A stretch of 64,000 bases of DNA from an uncultured Clostridia bacterium (GCA_934233735.1 CAKQGQ010000011.1:12538-76537), one strand, 5' to 3'. Counted from the first letter of the stretch, positions 16,888-26,191 are shown. A program made the numbers and translations. The notes: generated by a model not told the origin, from the letters alone.

Positions 16888-18186
16888 TTATTCAACTGTA
16901 TAAACTGCCAATTCTCTCCCCGCCTTATAGTGGCTGATAGTAATGGACTTGGTCGCCTCGTTTTTTCCGGCATAGTTAATCACACCGGAAGCACCCTGAA
17001 AATTCGTCGTTTCGCTGAGGGCTTTACGAATCTGTGTACCCGTCGGTATGCCTGTATCCATCGCAGTCTGCCATGCTTCCTTTGCAGCTCTTCCTTCCGC
17101 TTCCGTTGCGGCATTCGAGATAATCTGGTCAGGATCTTCTGCCTGAACCGCTGCGTAGGCTCTTTCGATTGCATCTAAAGCCAGACAATACGCGTCAAAA
17201 GCAACTGCGGTTCGCTCAGAAGGCTCTTCACTTTCCCCGTAAAGCGCCTTATATGCGCTGAGGAAAGTTTCAGAAGTTGCAGTTTCCGCATTCTGTCCCT
17301 GTTCGGTCGGGAACGCCACTTCAAACTGCGGGTTTTTCTGCACGAACTTAATGAAATCGCTATCGTTCCACGCTCTTGTTCCTAAGTAAAGAACGTTCGT
17401 AAGACCTGCATCCGCAGCCTGCTTCATGAAATCAGTTGCAGTTGATGGCGATACAGCCAGAAAGACTGCCTGCGCGCCGGAATTGCGAAGCTTTTCAATG
17501 ACTGCGCTGTAGTCGGAAGAATCCTTCGGAAGCGTAAGGTTTCCTGCAACTCCACTCGTGTTTCCCGATAAGTTCTTAAAACGGTTCGTAAAACGCTTGA
17601 TTGTCGCTGTTGCAGAGTCGTCAGAGTCCGCTTTGACTGCAGCAACCTTTTCGAGTTTCTGCGATGTATATGCAAAATCCGCCAAAGCGTCTCCCTGTCT
17701 TGTCTCCGAATAAGTCGCGCTGAAATAGTATTCGTTATTCGTCGTTACCAGCGGATTCGTACTTGAAATCGTAATCGCCGGAATATTATTTGCTTTCGCG
17801 TATTTTCCTGCAATCAAGGTCAGCGTTTCTCCGTAGCTTCCGAGAATCACCGACGGCGAGTTTGCCGAAATCAATTCCTGAATTGCTGTTTCCCCTGTAT
17901 ACATATCGGATTTATTGTCCCCGTAAACGAGCTCTACCGTCTTGCCGCAGACCTCAGGATACAAGTCGTGCGCCAGTTCGATGCCCATGACCTCTTCATT
18001 TCCCTCTGTCTTGTTCTTGCCCGACATCGGCTCGAAGACACCGATTTTAATCGTTCTTTCCGTAGCGACCTTTTCGTCACCAAAGAAAGCATTTTTAAAG
18101 TTTGTATAGGTTGTACATGCGCAAAGTCCCACCGCAAGCGACAGAATCAGTGCAGATGCCAACACTTTTTTCCCAAGCTTTTTCAT
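16888..18186 (-). CDS. Branched-chain amino-acid type ABC substrate-binding lipoprotein (second copy)
   Basis: Secreted lipoprotein of 432 residues. It has a lysine-rich signal peptide with a lipobox ending in Cys near residue 22-24 (VGLCACT). The mature part is a periplasmic-binding type-1 fold beginning IKIGVFEPMSG, closely parallel to the binding protein at 22199-23383 (IGVFEPASG, VILGSYG, ITISSTNP). It is the last gene of the LIV operon, 25 bases after the LivF gene. A second binding protein at the operon end suggests a second ligand range. It diverges from the first copy in its C-terminal half, so specificity is not predictable. Confidence 0.88.
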   Translation of the reverse strand: MKKLGKKVLASALILSLAVGLCACTTYTNFKNAFFGDEKVATERTIKIGVFEPMSGKNKTEGNEEVMGIELAHDLYPEVCGKTVELVYGDNKSDMYTGETAIQELISANSPSVILGSYGETLTLIAGKYAKANNIPAITISSTNPLVTTNNEYYFSATYSETRQGDALADFAYTSQKLEKVAAVKADSDDSATATIKRFTNRFKNLSGNTSGVAGNLTLPKDSSDYSAVIEKLRNSGAQAVFLAVSPSTATDFMKQAADAGLTNVLYLGTRAWNDSDFIKFVQKNPQFEVAFPTEQGQNAETATSETFLSAYKALYGESEEPSERTAVAFDAYCLALDAIERAYAAVQAEDPDQIISNAATEAEGRAAKEAWQTAMDTGIPTGTQIRKALSETTNFQGASGVINYAGKNEATKSITISHYKAGRELAVYTVE

Positions 18187-18211
18187 TTGATTCCCCCTAT
18201 TTGTCCAATGA

Positions 18212-18916
18212 TTACTCGCCCAGATATGCCTGTTTTACTCTTTCGTCAGCCAATAAAGCTTTGCCCGGTCCTGCCATCGTGATATTTCCGGTTTCCATTA
18301 CATAAGCATAATCGGAAATTTCGAGTGCGGCGTTTGCGTTCTGCTCAATCAGAAGCACATTCACGCCTGCTTCCTTAATCTGCTGTATAATTGTGAAAAT
18401 ATCCTTGATAATCAAAGGTGCCAGACCCAAAGAAGGCTCATCCAGCATCAAAAGCTTCGGCTTGCTCATCAGCGCGCGCCCTACCGCAAGCATCTGCTGC
18501 TCGCCGCCCGAAAGCGTCGCACCGAGCTGCCACGTTCTTTCCTTCAGACGCGGGAACAGGCTGTAAACCCATTCTCTGTCCTTTGCAATCTGCTCCTTGT
18601 CTTTCCTCAGGTAAGCACCTGCTGACAAATTCTCTTCAACCGTAAGATCCGGGAAAATCTTTCTGCCCTCCGGACAGAGGATAATTCCCTCGCCTACGAT
18701 GTCTTTCGTTTTCATGGAAGTGATATCCGTGTCATCCCAGTAGATATGACCTTCTGCCTTGCTTACAAGGCCCATAATCGCTTTCAGCGTTGTGGACTTG
18801 CCTGCGCCGTTTGCTCCGATCAAGGAAATAATCTGCCCGTCCGGAACATCGAGGCTGACGCCGTTCAGCGCGTGAATACCGCCGTAATATACATGTAAAT
18901 CTCTGATTGCCAACAT
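18212..18916 (-). CDS. livF: Branched-chain amino-acid ABC transporter ATPase LivF
   Basis: Cytoplasmic ATPase of 234 residues powering the LIV-type importer. Walker A GANGAGKS (about 33-40), the signature LSGGEQQML (about 134-142), LLMLDEPSLGLAP and the H-loop region (LIEQNA) are intact. The start ATG shares one base with the LivG stop (TAATG). It works with LivG, LivH and LivM of the same operon. Confidence 0.95.
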   Translation of the reverse strand: MLAIRDLHVYYGGIHALNGVSLDVPDGQIISLIGANGAGKSTTLKAIMGLVSKAEGHIYWDDTDITSMKTKDIVGEGIILCPEGRKIFPDLTVEENLSAGAYLRKDKEQIAKDREWVYSLFPRLKERTWQLGATLSGGEQQMLAVGRALMSKPKLLMLDEPSLGLAPLIIKDIFTIIQQIKEAGVNVLLIEQNANAALEISDYAYVMETGNITMAGPGKALLADERVKQAYLGE

Positions 18917-19761
18917 TATTCATCCACCCCCAAATACGCTTCAATTACTGCAGGGTTGTTCTGAATCTCCTCCGGCGTGCCGTCAGCAATCTGACCGCCG
19001 TAGTTCAGTACATAAATGTGGTCACAAATTCCCATGATTACCTGCATATGGTGTTCTATCATCAAAATGCTGAGGTCAAACTCGTCACGGATTCTGCCAA
19101 TGAAATGCATCAGTTCGTCAGATTCCTGCGGGTTCATGCCTGCCGCCGGTTCATCCAAAAGCAAAATCTTCGGATGCGTCGCAAGCGCTCTTGCGATTTC
19201 CAGATGTCTCTGCTTACCATAAGGCAGTGAGGTCGAAAGATCATCCTTATTTTCGTAAAGTTCAACCTTTTTAAGAAGTTCTTCTGCCTCCTGTCTCATC
19301 TTCTTTTCTTCGGCTCTTGCGGTTTTAGACTTAAATGTCGCGCCGAAAATGCTCTGTTTTTGATTCATATGCATTGCAACAAGCACATTTTCGAGAACCG
19401 TCATCTCCTTGAAAAGACGGATATTCTGGAAAGTACGCGCTACGCCGAGCTTCGTCACCTTATCAGGCGTAAGACGCAGCGTCTGCTGATAGTCACCTTT
19501 GTGCTTTCCTTTATAGGTCTCTGCCATTTTCCCTTTCGGGTAATTTTCAATTTCAACCACGCCGTTGATGGATACCGCGCCGTTTGTCGGCTCGTATACA
19601 CCTGTTACGACATTGAATGCGGTCGTCTTTCCCGCACCGTTCGGTCCGATAAGTCCAACGATTTCATTCTTGTGAACCTCGAGGTTGAGGTTATCTACTG
19701 CCACAACTCCGCCGAACTGCATCGTAATATCGGAGAGCTTTAATACTACTTCATTTGTCAT
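18916..19761 (-). CDS. livG: Branched-chain amino-acid ABC transporter ATPase LivG
   Basis: Second ATPase, 281 residues. Walker A GPNGAGKT (about 38-45), GVARTFQNIRLF (LivG hallmark), SLPYGKQRHLEIARAL as signature region, LLLDEPAAGMNPQE and the H-loop MIEHHM. An insertion of about 25 residues after the Walker A domain (GVVEIENYPKGK to KHKGDYQQ) makes it longer than the usual 255. AAAGGAGG precedes the ATG. Confidence 0.95.
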   Translation of the reverse strand: MTNEVVLKLSDITMQFGGVVAVDNLNLEVHKNEIVGLIGPNGAGKTTAFNVVTGVYEPTNGAVSINGVVEIENYPKGKMAETYKGKHKGDYQQTLRLTPDKVTKLGVARTFQNIRLFKEMTVLENVLVAMHMNQKQSIFGATFKSKTARAEEKKMRQEAEELLKKVELYENKDDLSTSLPYGKQRHLEIARALATHPKILLLDEPAAGMNPQESDELMHFIGRIRDEFDLSILMIEHHMQVIMGICDHIYVLNYGGQIADGTPEEIQNNPAVIEAYLGVDE

Positions 19762-19762
19762 A

Positions 19763-21091
19763 TTACTGCACCTCCTTTTCGAATACTACAACATGGTCGT
19801 AAACCGGGAGCGGCGTAAACAGCTTTTCTCCGGCCGCAAGCGCTTCCGCACCCTGTGCCTTCTTCTCTGCTGCCTTCGCCTTTGCTTCTTTCTTCGCTTC
19901 CTTCAGCTCCTTGCGTTCAGCAAGCTGTGCTTTTTTCTTTGCCGGCCAAGCCTTGATTCTCTGCGGAAGCGTCTTAAACCAGCGAATGATTCCGTCCCAT
20001 GAGAATTCACTGCTGCCCATAATACCCTTCGCAAAGAAGAGTACAACAAGCATAATCAGAATCGCAAAGACTACCTTACGGAAGCCTGCGCGCATGAGGG
20101 AGGACTGGATTCCAAGCCACTGTCCCTGGTCAAGACCTCTGAGCAGCCATTCGTTGAGTCCGATGAAAATAAAGGAGCCGATGACGGAACCTGTGATGGA
20201 TCCGATACCGCCGATAACAACGATGAGCAAAATTTCATAGGTCATATTCGTTGTGAACGGTGCTGCTGTTACAGTATTCTGGAACATTGCAAGAAGTGCG
20301 CCGCCCACGCCTGCAAAGAACGAGGAAATTACAAATGCAAGTTCCTTATGCTTAAACAGATTGACGCCCATCGCTTCTGCTGCGATTTCATCATCGCGAA
20401 TCGCTTTAAATGCTCTTCCGTAAGAGGAATTTAAAAGCAACACGATTAAAACGATGCAAATTCCCGAAAAGATAACCGGGAACAGCGCTGTATCATAGGT
20501 TACATATTTTCTCAGTACATTGGAACCGTTTGTTACAGGTCCCAAGGTATTCCACTGAAAGAAAGCTCTTAAAATTTCCGCAAAGCCAAGCGTTGCAATC
20601 GCCAGATAGTCAGACTTCAGTCTGAGCACCGGAATACCGATTAAGTAAGCGATTCCGCCTGTTAAAAGTCCTGCGAAAAGGATCAGTAAAAATATACCCG
20701 CATATTCACCGATAAAACCACCGAAAGTTCCTTCGCCGCCGAGCGCATTCATCAGAATTTCCGGAATGGAGAACTGAAAAGCACCGCCCTCGAAATACTG
20801 ATAAACCGCCGCATGGTCTGCCGCCGGAATCGTAAAGATTGCATAAGCATAAGCACCAATAAGCATGAAACCTGCCTGTCCGAGTGAGAATAAGCCGGTA
20901 AAGCCGTTCAAAAGGTTCATGGATACTGCCACAAGTGCATAAATCGAACCTTTTTCCAATACAGTCATCAGCATGCTCCATTTGGAAGTCGGAGCGATGA
21001 GACTGTCTCCTAAATATACCAGTACAAGGAATGCAGCGATCGCAATGATGCTGTAGAGAGTTTTCTGTTTGTTTGATAATGTCTTTTCCAT
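19763..21091 (-). CDS. livM: Branched-chain amino-acid ABC transporter permease LivM with charged C-terminal tail
   Basis: Membrane permease of 442 residues. Residues 1-375 hold the usual LivM helices with LLNGFTGLFSLGQAGFMLIG near residue 60 and the EAA-like loop (GRAFKAIRDDEIAAEAMG). After the last helix comes a tail of about 65 residues, rich in Lys, Ala and Glu (KKAQLAERKELKEAKKEAKAK), probably helical and cytoplasmic. Typical LivM proteins end near 320-360 residues, so the tail is unusual. Only 1 base separates this gene from livG and 12 separate it from livH. Confidence 0.92.
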   Translation of the reverse strand: MEKTLSNKQKTLYSIIAIAAFLVLVYLGDSLIAPTSKWSMLMTVLEKGSIYALVAVSMNLLNGFTGLFSLGQAGFMLIGAYAYAIFTIPAADHAAVYQYFEGGAFQFSIPEILMNALGGEGTFGGFIGEYAGIFLLILFAGLLTGGIAYLIGIPVLRLKSDYLAIATLGFAEILRAFFQWNTLGPVTNGSNVLRKYVTYDTALFPVIFSGICIVLIVLLLNSSYGRAFKAIRDDEIAAEAMGVNLFKHKELAFVISSFFAGVGGALLAMFQNTVTAAPFTTNMTYEILLIVVIGGIGSITGSVIGSFIFIGLNEWLLRGLDQGQWLGIQSSLMRAGFRKVVFAILIMLVVLFFAKGIMGSSEFSWDGIIRWFKTLPQRIKAWPAKKKAQLAERKELKEAKKEAKAKAAEKKAQGAEALAAGEKLFTPLPVYDHVVVFEKEVQ

Positions 21092-21103
21092 CTCTGCCCC
21101 TCC

Positions 21104-21988
21104 TTATACCTTATTGATGTCTTTCTCGCCAAAGATTCCCGTAGGCTTGACCATGAGAACAATGATGAGAAGAACGAATGTAAACGCATCGGAGAATGTT
21201 GTCCATCCTGCGCCTTTGATGATGTTTTCGCAGATACCGATGATAAATGCACCGACAACTGCGCCCGGAACCGAACCGATTCCTCCGAATACCGCCGCGA
21301 CGAAAGCCTTGAGTCCCGGCATAGCACCGGACATCGGGTTTACGCCCGTGTAGTTGGAGAAGAACAAAATCGAACCTACCGCTGCAAGGAACGAGCCGAT
21401 TACAAAGGTTACGGCAATAACCCTGTTAATGTCGATACCCATAAGTTCGGATGTCTCAAAGTCACGCGAAACCGCGCGCATCGCCATACCGATTTTCGTA
21501 TGGTTGATGAGCAGAACAAGCAGAACTACAAGTCCGATTGTGAGGAACGGCGTAATAACCGTTACCATCTTCGTGTGCGCTCCTAAAACCGTTACGGTCT
21601 TCTGCAGGAATGGGATGGACGGATAAGTCTTCGTCAGTCCGCCTGTCACATAGAGTGCGATATTCTGCAGGAAGTAGGATACGCCGATTGCAGAAATCAT
21701 AATCGACATTCTCGGTGCCGAGCGAAGCGGACGATATGCGACTCTTTCGATCGAACATCCGAGCACTACGGTAAATACAATAACGATAATGACGCTCACC
21801 CAAATCGGCAGAGCCGTCACTAAATAAATCATAACCAGACCGGCCATCATGAACATATCCCCGTGTGCGAAGTTAATCAGCCTGAGGATACCGTAAACCA
21901 TCGTATACCCAATCGCAATCAAGGCATACTGACCGCCTACGGAAATTCCCGCAAGGATATATGGCAGCCATTTTGTAATTAATTCCAT
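21104..21988 (-). CDS. livH: Branched-chain amino-acid ABC transporter permease LivH
   Basis: Membrane permease of 294 residues, about eight helices. The LivH marks are present: GGQYALIAIGYTMVYGILRLINFAHGD near the start and RAVSRDFETSELMGID in the coupling loop. GGAGG precedes the ATG. A 210-base gap with a stable hairpin separates it from the upstream binding-protein gene. Confidence 0.94.
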   Translation of the reverse strand: MELITKWLPYILAGISVGGQYALIAIGYTMVYGILRLINFAHGDMFMMAGLVMIYLVTALPIWVSVIIVIVFTVVLGCSIERVAYRPLRSAPRMSIMISAIGVSYFLQNIALYVTGGLTKTYPSIPFLQKTVTVLGAHTKMVTVITPFLTIGLVVLLVLLINHTKIGMAMRAVSRDFETSELMGIDINRVIAVTFVIGSFLAAVGSILFFSNYTGVNPMSGAMPGLKAFVAAVFGGIGSVPGAVVGAFIIGICENIIKGAGWTTFSDAFTFVLLIIVLMVKPTGIFGEKDINKV

Positions 21989-22103
21989 ATTTAAACCTCC
22001 AATTTAATCCTAAAAGACAGAACGCCTTCCGCAAAACGCTCTCTCTTTCGTGATTCATCACTATTTTACCGCGTTTTGGCAGTGTCCCCATAATACGACG
22101 ATA

Positions 22104-22128
22104 AGCGGAGGGAAACATTCCCCCCGCT
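22104..22128 (-). promoter_or_regulatory. Intercistronic hairpin between livK and livH
   Basis: An 11-base stem with one mismatch (AGCGGaGGGAA with TTCCCcCCGCT) and a 3-base loop. No T run follows on the minus strand, so it looks like an RNA-processing or stabiliser hairpin that lets the binding protein outnumber the permease, not a terminator. Confidence 0.55.
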
Positions 22129-22198
22129 GTATGCTTAAAGTCATATAATATCTATGTATCCGTATGGATTCCCAAAAGCAAGTCGTACTATTTGATTT

Positions 22199-23383
22199 TT
22201 ATCCTTCGATAGACTGTGTCTTAACGAATTCCCATTCACCTGTTTCGGTGTTGCAGTGCTTAACAACAGCTTCGTTCTTTTCAGCATCGCCTGTTTCGTT
22301 GAACTTAACTGTACCGCAAACGCCGCCTTCATATACAACATTCGGAAGTGCAGCCAGTACATCTGCCGGGTCTGTGGAACCTGCAGCCTTGATTGCTTCA
22401 AGTGCTACGAAGTAAGCATCATATCCCATTGCGGATACAGCAGCAATCTGGTCGTTGCCGTTGTTGTTAGCTTTCGCTGTGGAATCGGAATTGATCCATT
22501 CTTTGATACCGTTATCGAATTCAGGGTTTCCGCCTTCCTGATAGAAAGTCGTAACATTGAGTTCGATGTCTTTGCCCTTAGCAGCTTCTAATACTACGTT
22601 GGAGTCCCAAGTGTCACCTGCAAGGATTGGCATTCCGAGTTTCTGAGCTTCTGCCTGGTCGATAATCAGAGCAGCAGCTTCGATGGATACCGGTGAGTAG
22701 AATACATCGCAGCCCTTAGCTTTAGCGTTTGCAACATAGGAAGCGAAGTCGGAGTTGCCCTGTGGGAACTGTTCTTCCACAACCTTACCGCCGAGAGCTG
22801 TGAATGCCTTAACGAAGTAGTTTACAAGACCTACAGAGTAGTCGTCACCGAGTTTGGATAAGCAGTAAGCTTTTCTCTGTCCGTTTTCATATGCGAAGTT
22901 TGCAAGAACGGTACCCTGGAACGGGTCGAGGAAGCAGATACGGAAGTAAACCGGATTGCCTTCTGTTACCTGAGGGTTTGTGCAAGTGATACCCATTGCC
23001 GGCATTCCTGCATCCTTGAATACATCGCCTGCTGCGATGGATACTGCGGAGCCGTAGGAACCGAGTACGATGGATACACCGGATGCAACGAGGTTCTGCG
23101 CTGCAGATACGCCCTTCGCATTGTCGGATTCGTTATCAGCCGTTACCAGCTCAACCTTGTAAGTTTCGCCGTTGATATCAACAGTAGGCTGAACCTGGTT
23201 TGCATACTGAACGCCGAGCATTTCCTGCTTGCCGCCTGCACCGTTGTCTCCGGATGCCGGTTCAAAAACGCCGATTTTAACCGTGCCTGCATATTCGCCG
23301 CCGTCGTCATTGCTTCCGCAGCCGACTGCAAACAGGGAGAAAATCATTACGAGTGCTAATAATAAAGCAACTTTCTTTTTCAT
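22199..23383 (-). CDS. livK: Branched-chain amino-acid ABC substrate-binding lipoprotein (first copy)
   Basis: Extracellular lipoprotein of 394 residues; the signal peptide ends at a lipobox FAVGC (Cys near residue 22) followed by an Asp/Gly-rich spacer. The mature part begins VKIGVFEPASGDNG, and contains VLGSYGSAVS and ITCTNPQV, the amino-acid binding residues of LIV-type proteins. It is the first gene of the LIV operon, with a strong promoter (23425-23453) and AGGAGG before the ATG. Confidence 0.93.
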   Translation of the reverse strand: MKKKVALLLALVMIFSLFAVGCGSNDDGGEYAGTVKIGVFEPASGDNGAGGKQEMLGVQYANQVQPTVDINGETYKVELVTADNESDNAKGVSAAQNLVASGVSIVLGSYGSAVSIAAGDVFKDAGMPAMGITCTNPQVTEGNPVYFRICFLDPFQGTVLANFAYENGQRKAYCLSKLGDDYSVGLVNYFVKAFTALGGKVVEEQFPQGNSDFASYVANAKAKGCDVFYSPVSIEAAALIIDQAEAQKLGMPILAGDTWDSNVVLEAAKGKDIELNVTTFYQEGGNPEFDNGIKEWINSDSTAKANNNGNDQIAAVSAMGYDAYFVALEAIKAAGSTDPADVLAALPNVVYEGGVCGTVKFNETGDAEKNEAVVKHCNTETGEWEFVKTQSIEG

Positions 23384-23424
23384 TCTTATGTCCTCCTAAT
23401 TTAATCGGTTACAAATATACAAAG

Positions 23425-23453
23425 ATTATATATCTTATTGACACTTTTTGCAA
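23425..23453 (-). promoter_or_regulatory. livK operon promoter
   Basis: Minus-strand -35 TTGCAA (23448-23453), 17-base spacer, -10 TATAAT (23425-23430). No riboswitch or operator that I recognise is next to it. Confidence 0.75.
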
Positions 23454-23550
23454 GCATTTTTGATTTTTTTGTTACCTTATAACAATTTTCATCGTAAAAT
23501 TCTGTTTTTGTATTACTATTGTTTGCATTTTCAAACAAAATTCGCTGTTT

Positions 23551-24255
23551 TTACGCCTCCTGCGGTCTTAATCCGAGCGCATGGCTGACCGGAAGCGAAA
23601 ATACAATCGCCTGCGCTTTTGTATCCAAACCCGCCTTTTCCATGATCGCTTTCATAATATTGTTTCTTCCCTGCGCCGGGGTTACGAGCAGGTGAATCTC
23701 CTTCTCGGAAGCAATCGAAAAGCCGAAAAACTTTTCCGTATATTCCGCTCCGGTTCCCTTTGCTTTGATAACCGTGCCGCCTGCAGCTCCCGCCTCACGG
23801 GCGGCGTCCATAATCAAGTCGCTGTATCCTTCATTTGCAACGACAAAAATCAACTCATGATCCGTTTTTATAGCCATTCTCTTCATCCTTTCCACTGTCT
23901 CACGGCTTGTTTCACTCATATCCAGCATTTGACCGTCCAGCATATATTCGAGGCTCCGCTTTCCGCCGATTGTGTTCAGCGGAACTACTGCAACAATCCC
24001 GTTTCCCGGAAGGTCAATAAACAGTTTTCTCTTAAAAGCCTTCAATAGCGGCGTAAGCCCTGCGCTTGTCACAACGCCGAAGATAACCGCTTTTTCCGAA
24101 GGGCTCAAAAACAGATAATCCAGAATTTCTCCCGAAGCTGTTCCCTGCCCTAAAACGATATCCGTCGTAAACACATTATTTTCCTGAAACAGATTGATTG
24201 CCGCTTCGGTTTTCTCTCTGTCCGTTATGGCTATCACCATATTTAATCCATCCAT
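23551..24255 (-). CDS. Tandem PII-like signalling protein
   Basis: A 234-residue soluble protein that reads as two PII-like (GlnB-fold) halves. The second half, from about residue 125, is clearest: HELIFVVANEGYSDLIMDAA, GGTVIKAKGTG where PII has its T-loop, then HLLVTPAQGRNNIMKAIME. The first half has the same rhythm (NMVIAITDREKTEAAINLF, then IVLGQGTASGE). PII proteins bind ATP/ADP and metabolites and bind to transporters to gate them. It follows the DUF1538 membrane protein by 10 bases, so that protein is the obvious partner. What it senses is unknown. No GlnB-type uridylylation tyrosine is visible. Confidence 0.75.
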   Translation of the reverse strand: MDGLNMVIAITDREKTEAAINLFQENNVFTTDIVLGQGTASGEILDYLFLSPSEKAVIFGVVTSAGLTPLLKAFKRKLFIDLPGNGIVAVVPLNTIGGKRSLEYMLDGQMLDMSETSRETVERMKRMAIKTDHELIFVVANEGYSDLIMDAAREAGAAGGTVIKAKGTGAEYTEKFFGFSIASEKEIHLLVTPAQGRNNIMKAIMEKAGLDTKAQAIVFSLPVSHALGLRPQEA

Positions 24256-24265
24256 GGCAATCCTC

Positions 24266-25798
24266 CTATAATTCGATAATATCTTCGTCCGTGTAGCCTT
24301 TGATTCTGTCCTGAATGAGCGCTCTTGCCTGCTGCTCTTTCTTTTTGCGCAGCCTGTATGCTACACCCAGAAGCTGAATCGTAACCAGCGGCGTCATCGC
24401 AACCATCGCAACCACGCCGAACGCGTCGGTTACAATACGGTCCGCGCCCCCGATCGCCTCGCAGGCGCCCATTGCGAAAGGAAGCAGGAAGGTTGCCGTC
24501 ATCGGCCCTGATGCCACTCCGCCCGAGTCAAACGCAATCGCCGTAAAGATTTTCGGCGTGAAGAAGCTCAGTCCCAGCGCCAGAACATAACCCGGAACTA
24601 AGAAATACATGACGGAAATTCCCGTAAGAACCCGCACCATCGCCAGTGCCAGCGAAGCCGCCACGCCAATGGATAAGGAAAGCTCCATTGCCTTTGCAGG
24701 AATACTTCCCGCCGTCAGGTCTTCAACCTGCTTGTTCAGCACATGAACCGCCGGCTCTGCCTGAACAATATAGTATCCGATTAACATCGCTATCGGAATC
24801 AAAATCCAATTGTAATTGAGTTTCCCAATGAGGTTGCCGATATAGTTTCCGACCGGCATAAATCCGACATTCACGCCCGTAAGGAAAAGTACAAGTCCGA
24901 CATAGGTAAACACCAGACCGATGCTGATACTGATAAGCTGTCTTTTCGATAATTTAATATAAAGCGCATTAAAAAGGAAGAAAAAGACGACAATCGGTGC
25001 AAGCGCAATCGCAACTTCCTCCGCGTACTGCGGCAGTCCCTGCACGAATAGCAGAATCATATCCTGTGAATCCTGCATCTCCGGAATTTCAACCGGAATA
25101 TATGCGCCTTCTGTCGGATACAGCAGACCCAAAACCAGCACCGCTAAAATCGGTCCAATCGAGCAGAGCGCGACAAGACCAAAGCTGTCGTCTCCCGCAT
25201 GCCTGTCGCTTCGTATGGACGAAACACCCACGCCAAGCGCCATGATAAATGGAACCGTCATCGGCCCGGTCGTAACTCCTCCGGAGTCAAATGCCACCGC
25301 CCAGAAATTCTTTGGCACAAGCATAGCGATTCCAAAGACGATAATATAAAATCCTATCAACAAAGTATTCAAACTGATTCCAAACAAAATTCGCAGCATG
25401 GCGATAACCAGAAACACGCCGACGCCAAGTGCAACCGTTCCAATCAAAACCAGATTCGGTATCGTCGGAACCTGATTGGCAAGCACCTGTAAATCGGGCT
25501 CTGAAATTGTAATAATGACACCCAGCAAAAAGCTCACGAAAACGATCAGCCAAAGCTTTCTGGATTTCGTGATACAGCTTCCCACCTTCGTTCCGATCGG
25601 CGTCATTGCCGTATCCGCTCCGAGCGCAAAGAACGCCATTCCGATAATGAGCAGCGCCGCCCCCGTCAAAAACGACATGAGCATATTGTTCGGTATCGGT
25701 GAGATTGTGAAGCACAGTGCCATAACGATCAGCGTAATCGGAAGCACTGATGTGAGGGCTTCCCGAAACTTATCCTGCAGTAAATTGTGATTATGCAA
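24266..25798 (-). CDS. DUF1538 membrane protein, internally duplicated
   Basis: A 510-residue membrane protein with about twelve hydrophobic segments, arranged as two homologous halves. The repeat is plain: VAFDSGGVTTGPMT at 168-181 and IAFDSGGVASGPMT at 421-434; also EPDLQVLANQV near 100 and EPAVHVLNKQV near 348. A twofold repeat with polar-glycine FDSGG motifs in each half is typical of secondary transporters or channels. DUF1538 has no assigned substrate that I know of. The start is a TTG at 25798, 8 bases after AGGAGG. The next gene encodes a tandem PII-like protein, suggesting nutrient-gated transport, possibly of a nitrogen compound. Confidence 0.8.
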   Translation of the reverse strand: MHNHNLLQDKFREALTSVLPITLIVMALCFTISPIPNNMLMSFLTGAALLIIGMAFFALGADTAMTPIGTKVGSCITKSRKLWLIVFVSFLLGVIITISEPDLQVLANQVPTIPNLVLIGTVALGVGVFLVIAMLRILFGISLNTLLIGFYIIVFGIAMLVPKNFWAVAFDSGGVTTGPMTVPFIMALGVGVSSIRSDRHAGDDSFGLVALCSIGPILAVLVLGLLYPTEGAYIPVEIPEMQDSQDMILLFVQGLPQYAEEVAIALAPIVVFFFLFNALYIKLSKRQLISISIGLVFTYVGLVLFLTGVNVGFMPVGNYIGNLIGKLNYNWILIPIAMLIGYYIVQAEPAVHVLNKQVEDLTAGSIPAKAMELSLSIGVAASLALAMVRVLTGISVMYFLVPGYVLALGLSFFTPKIFTAIAFDSGGVASGPMTATFLLPFAMGACEAIGGADRIVTDAFGVVAMVAMTPLVTIQLLGVAYRLRKKKEQQARALIQDRIKGYTDEDIIEL

Positions 25799-26191
25799 AA
25801 GGCAGTCCTCCTTTCAAAACAGAAAATTAGAAATATAACATTTGGGGCGCTTCGGTGCGGAATCCCACTGTGCCGCCTTGGCGCATGATGCATAACCCCA
25901 TTTTATTATATCTATTTTTTCTGCGCTTCGCCAGATAATTTTTTGTTAAAAAGATGTTAATCGTGTGAATTTATTCCAAAACATCGGTTTTGATTGTTTT
26001 CTGGGGTTTGTCCGATTGCGTTGCAGACGCTTTTGTGGTAATATCTTCATATGAGAGAATATATCTTAGCACAGCTTAGTCGAAGCGGCTTTCGTCGTCC
26101 GGATTTTTCGATGGCATTCGTTTGTCCGGGCAGCCACGGCGACTCCCTTTTTCGGCTTACGCGTGCGAAAACTTTAAGGAGGTAACAAATT
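25799..26191. other. Intergenic region between DUF1538 gene and rubrerythrin
   Basis: Divergent promoter region. The DUF1538 gene has a TATAAT (minus, 25905-25910) with a poor -35, then a GC-rich 100-base leader able to fold but of no class I recognise. Rubrerythrin has TTGCGT (26016-26021), 17 bases, TAATAT (26039-26044). Its leader of about 140 bases carries an open frame (26051-26185, 44 codons) that ends exactly in the rubrerythrin ribosome binding site; it has no ribosome binding site of its own. Confidence 0.55.
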
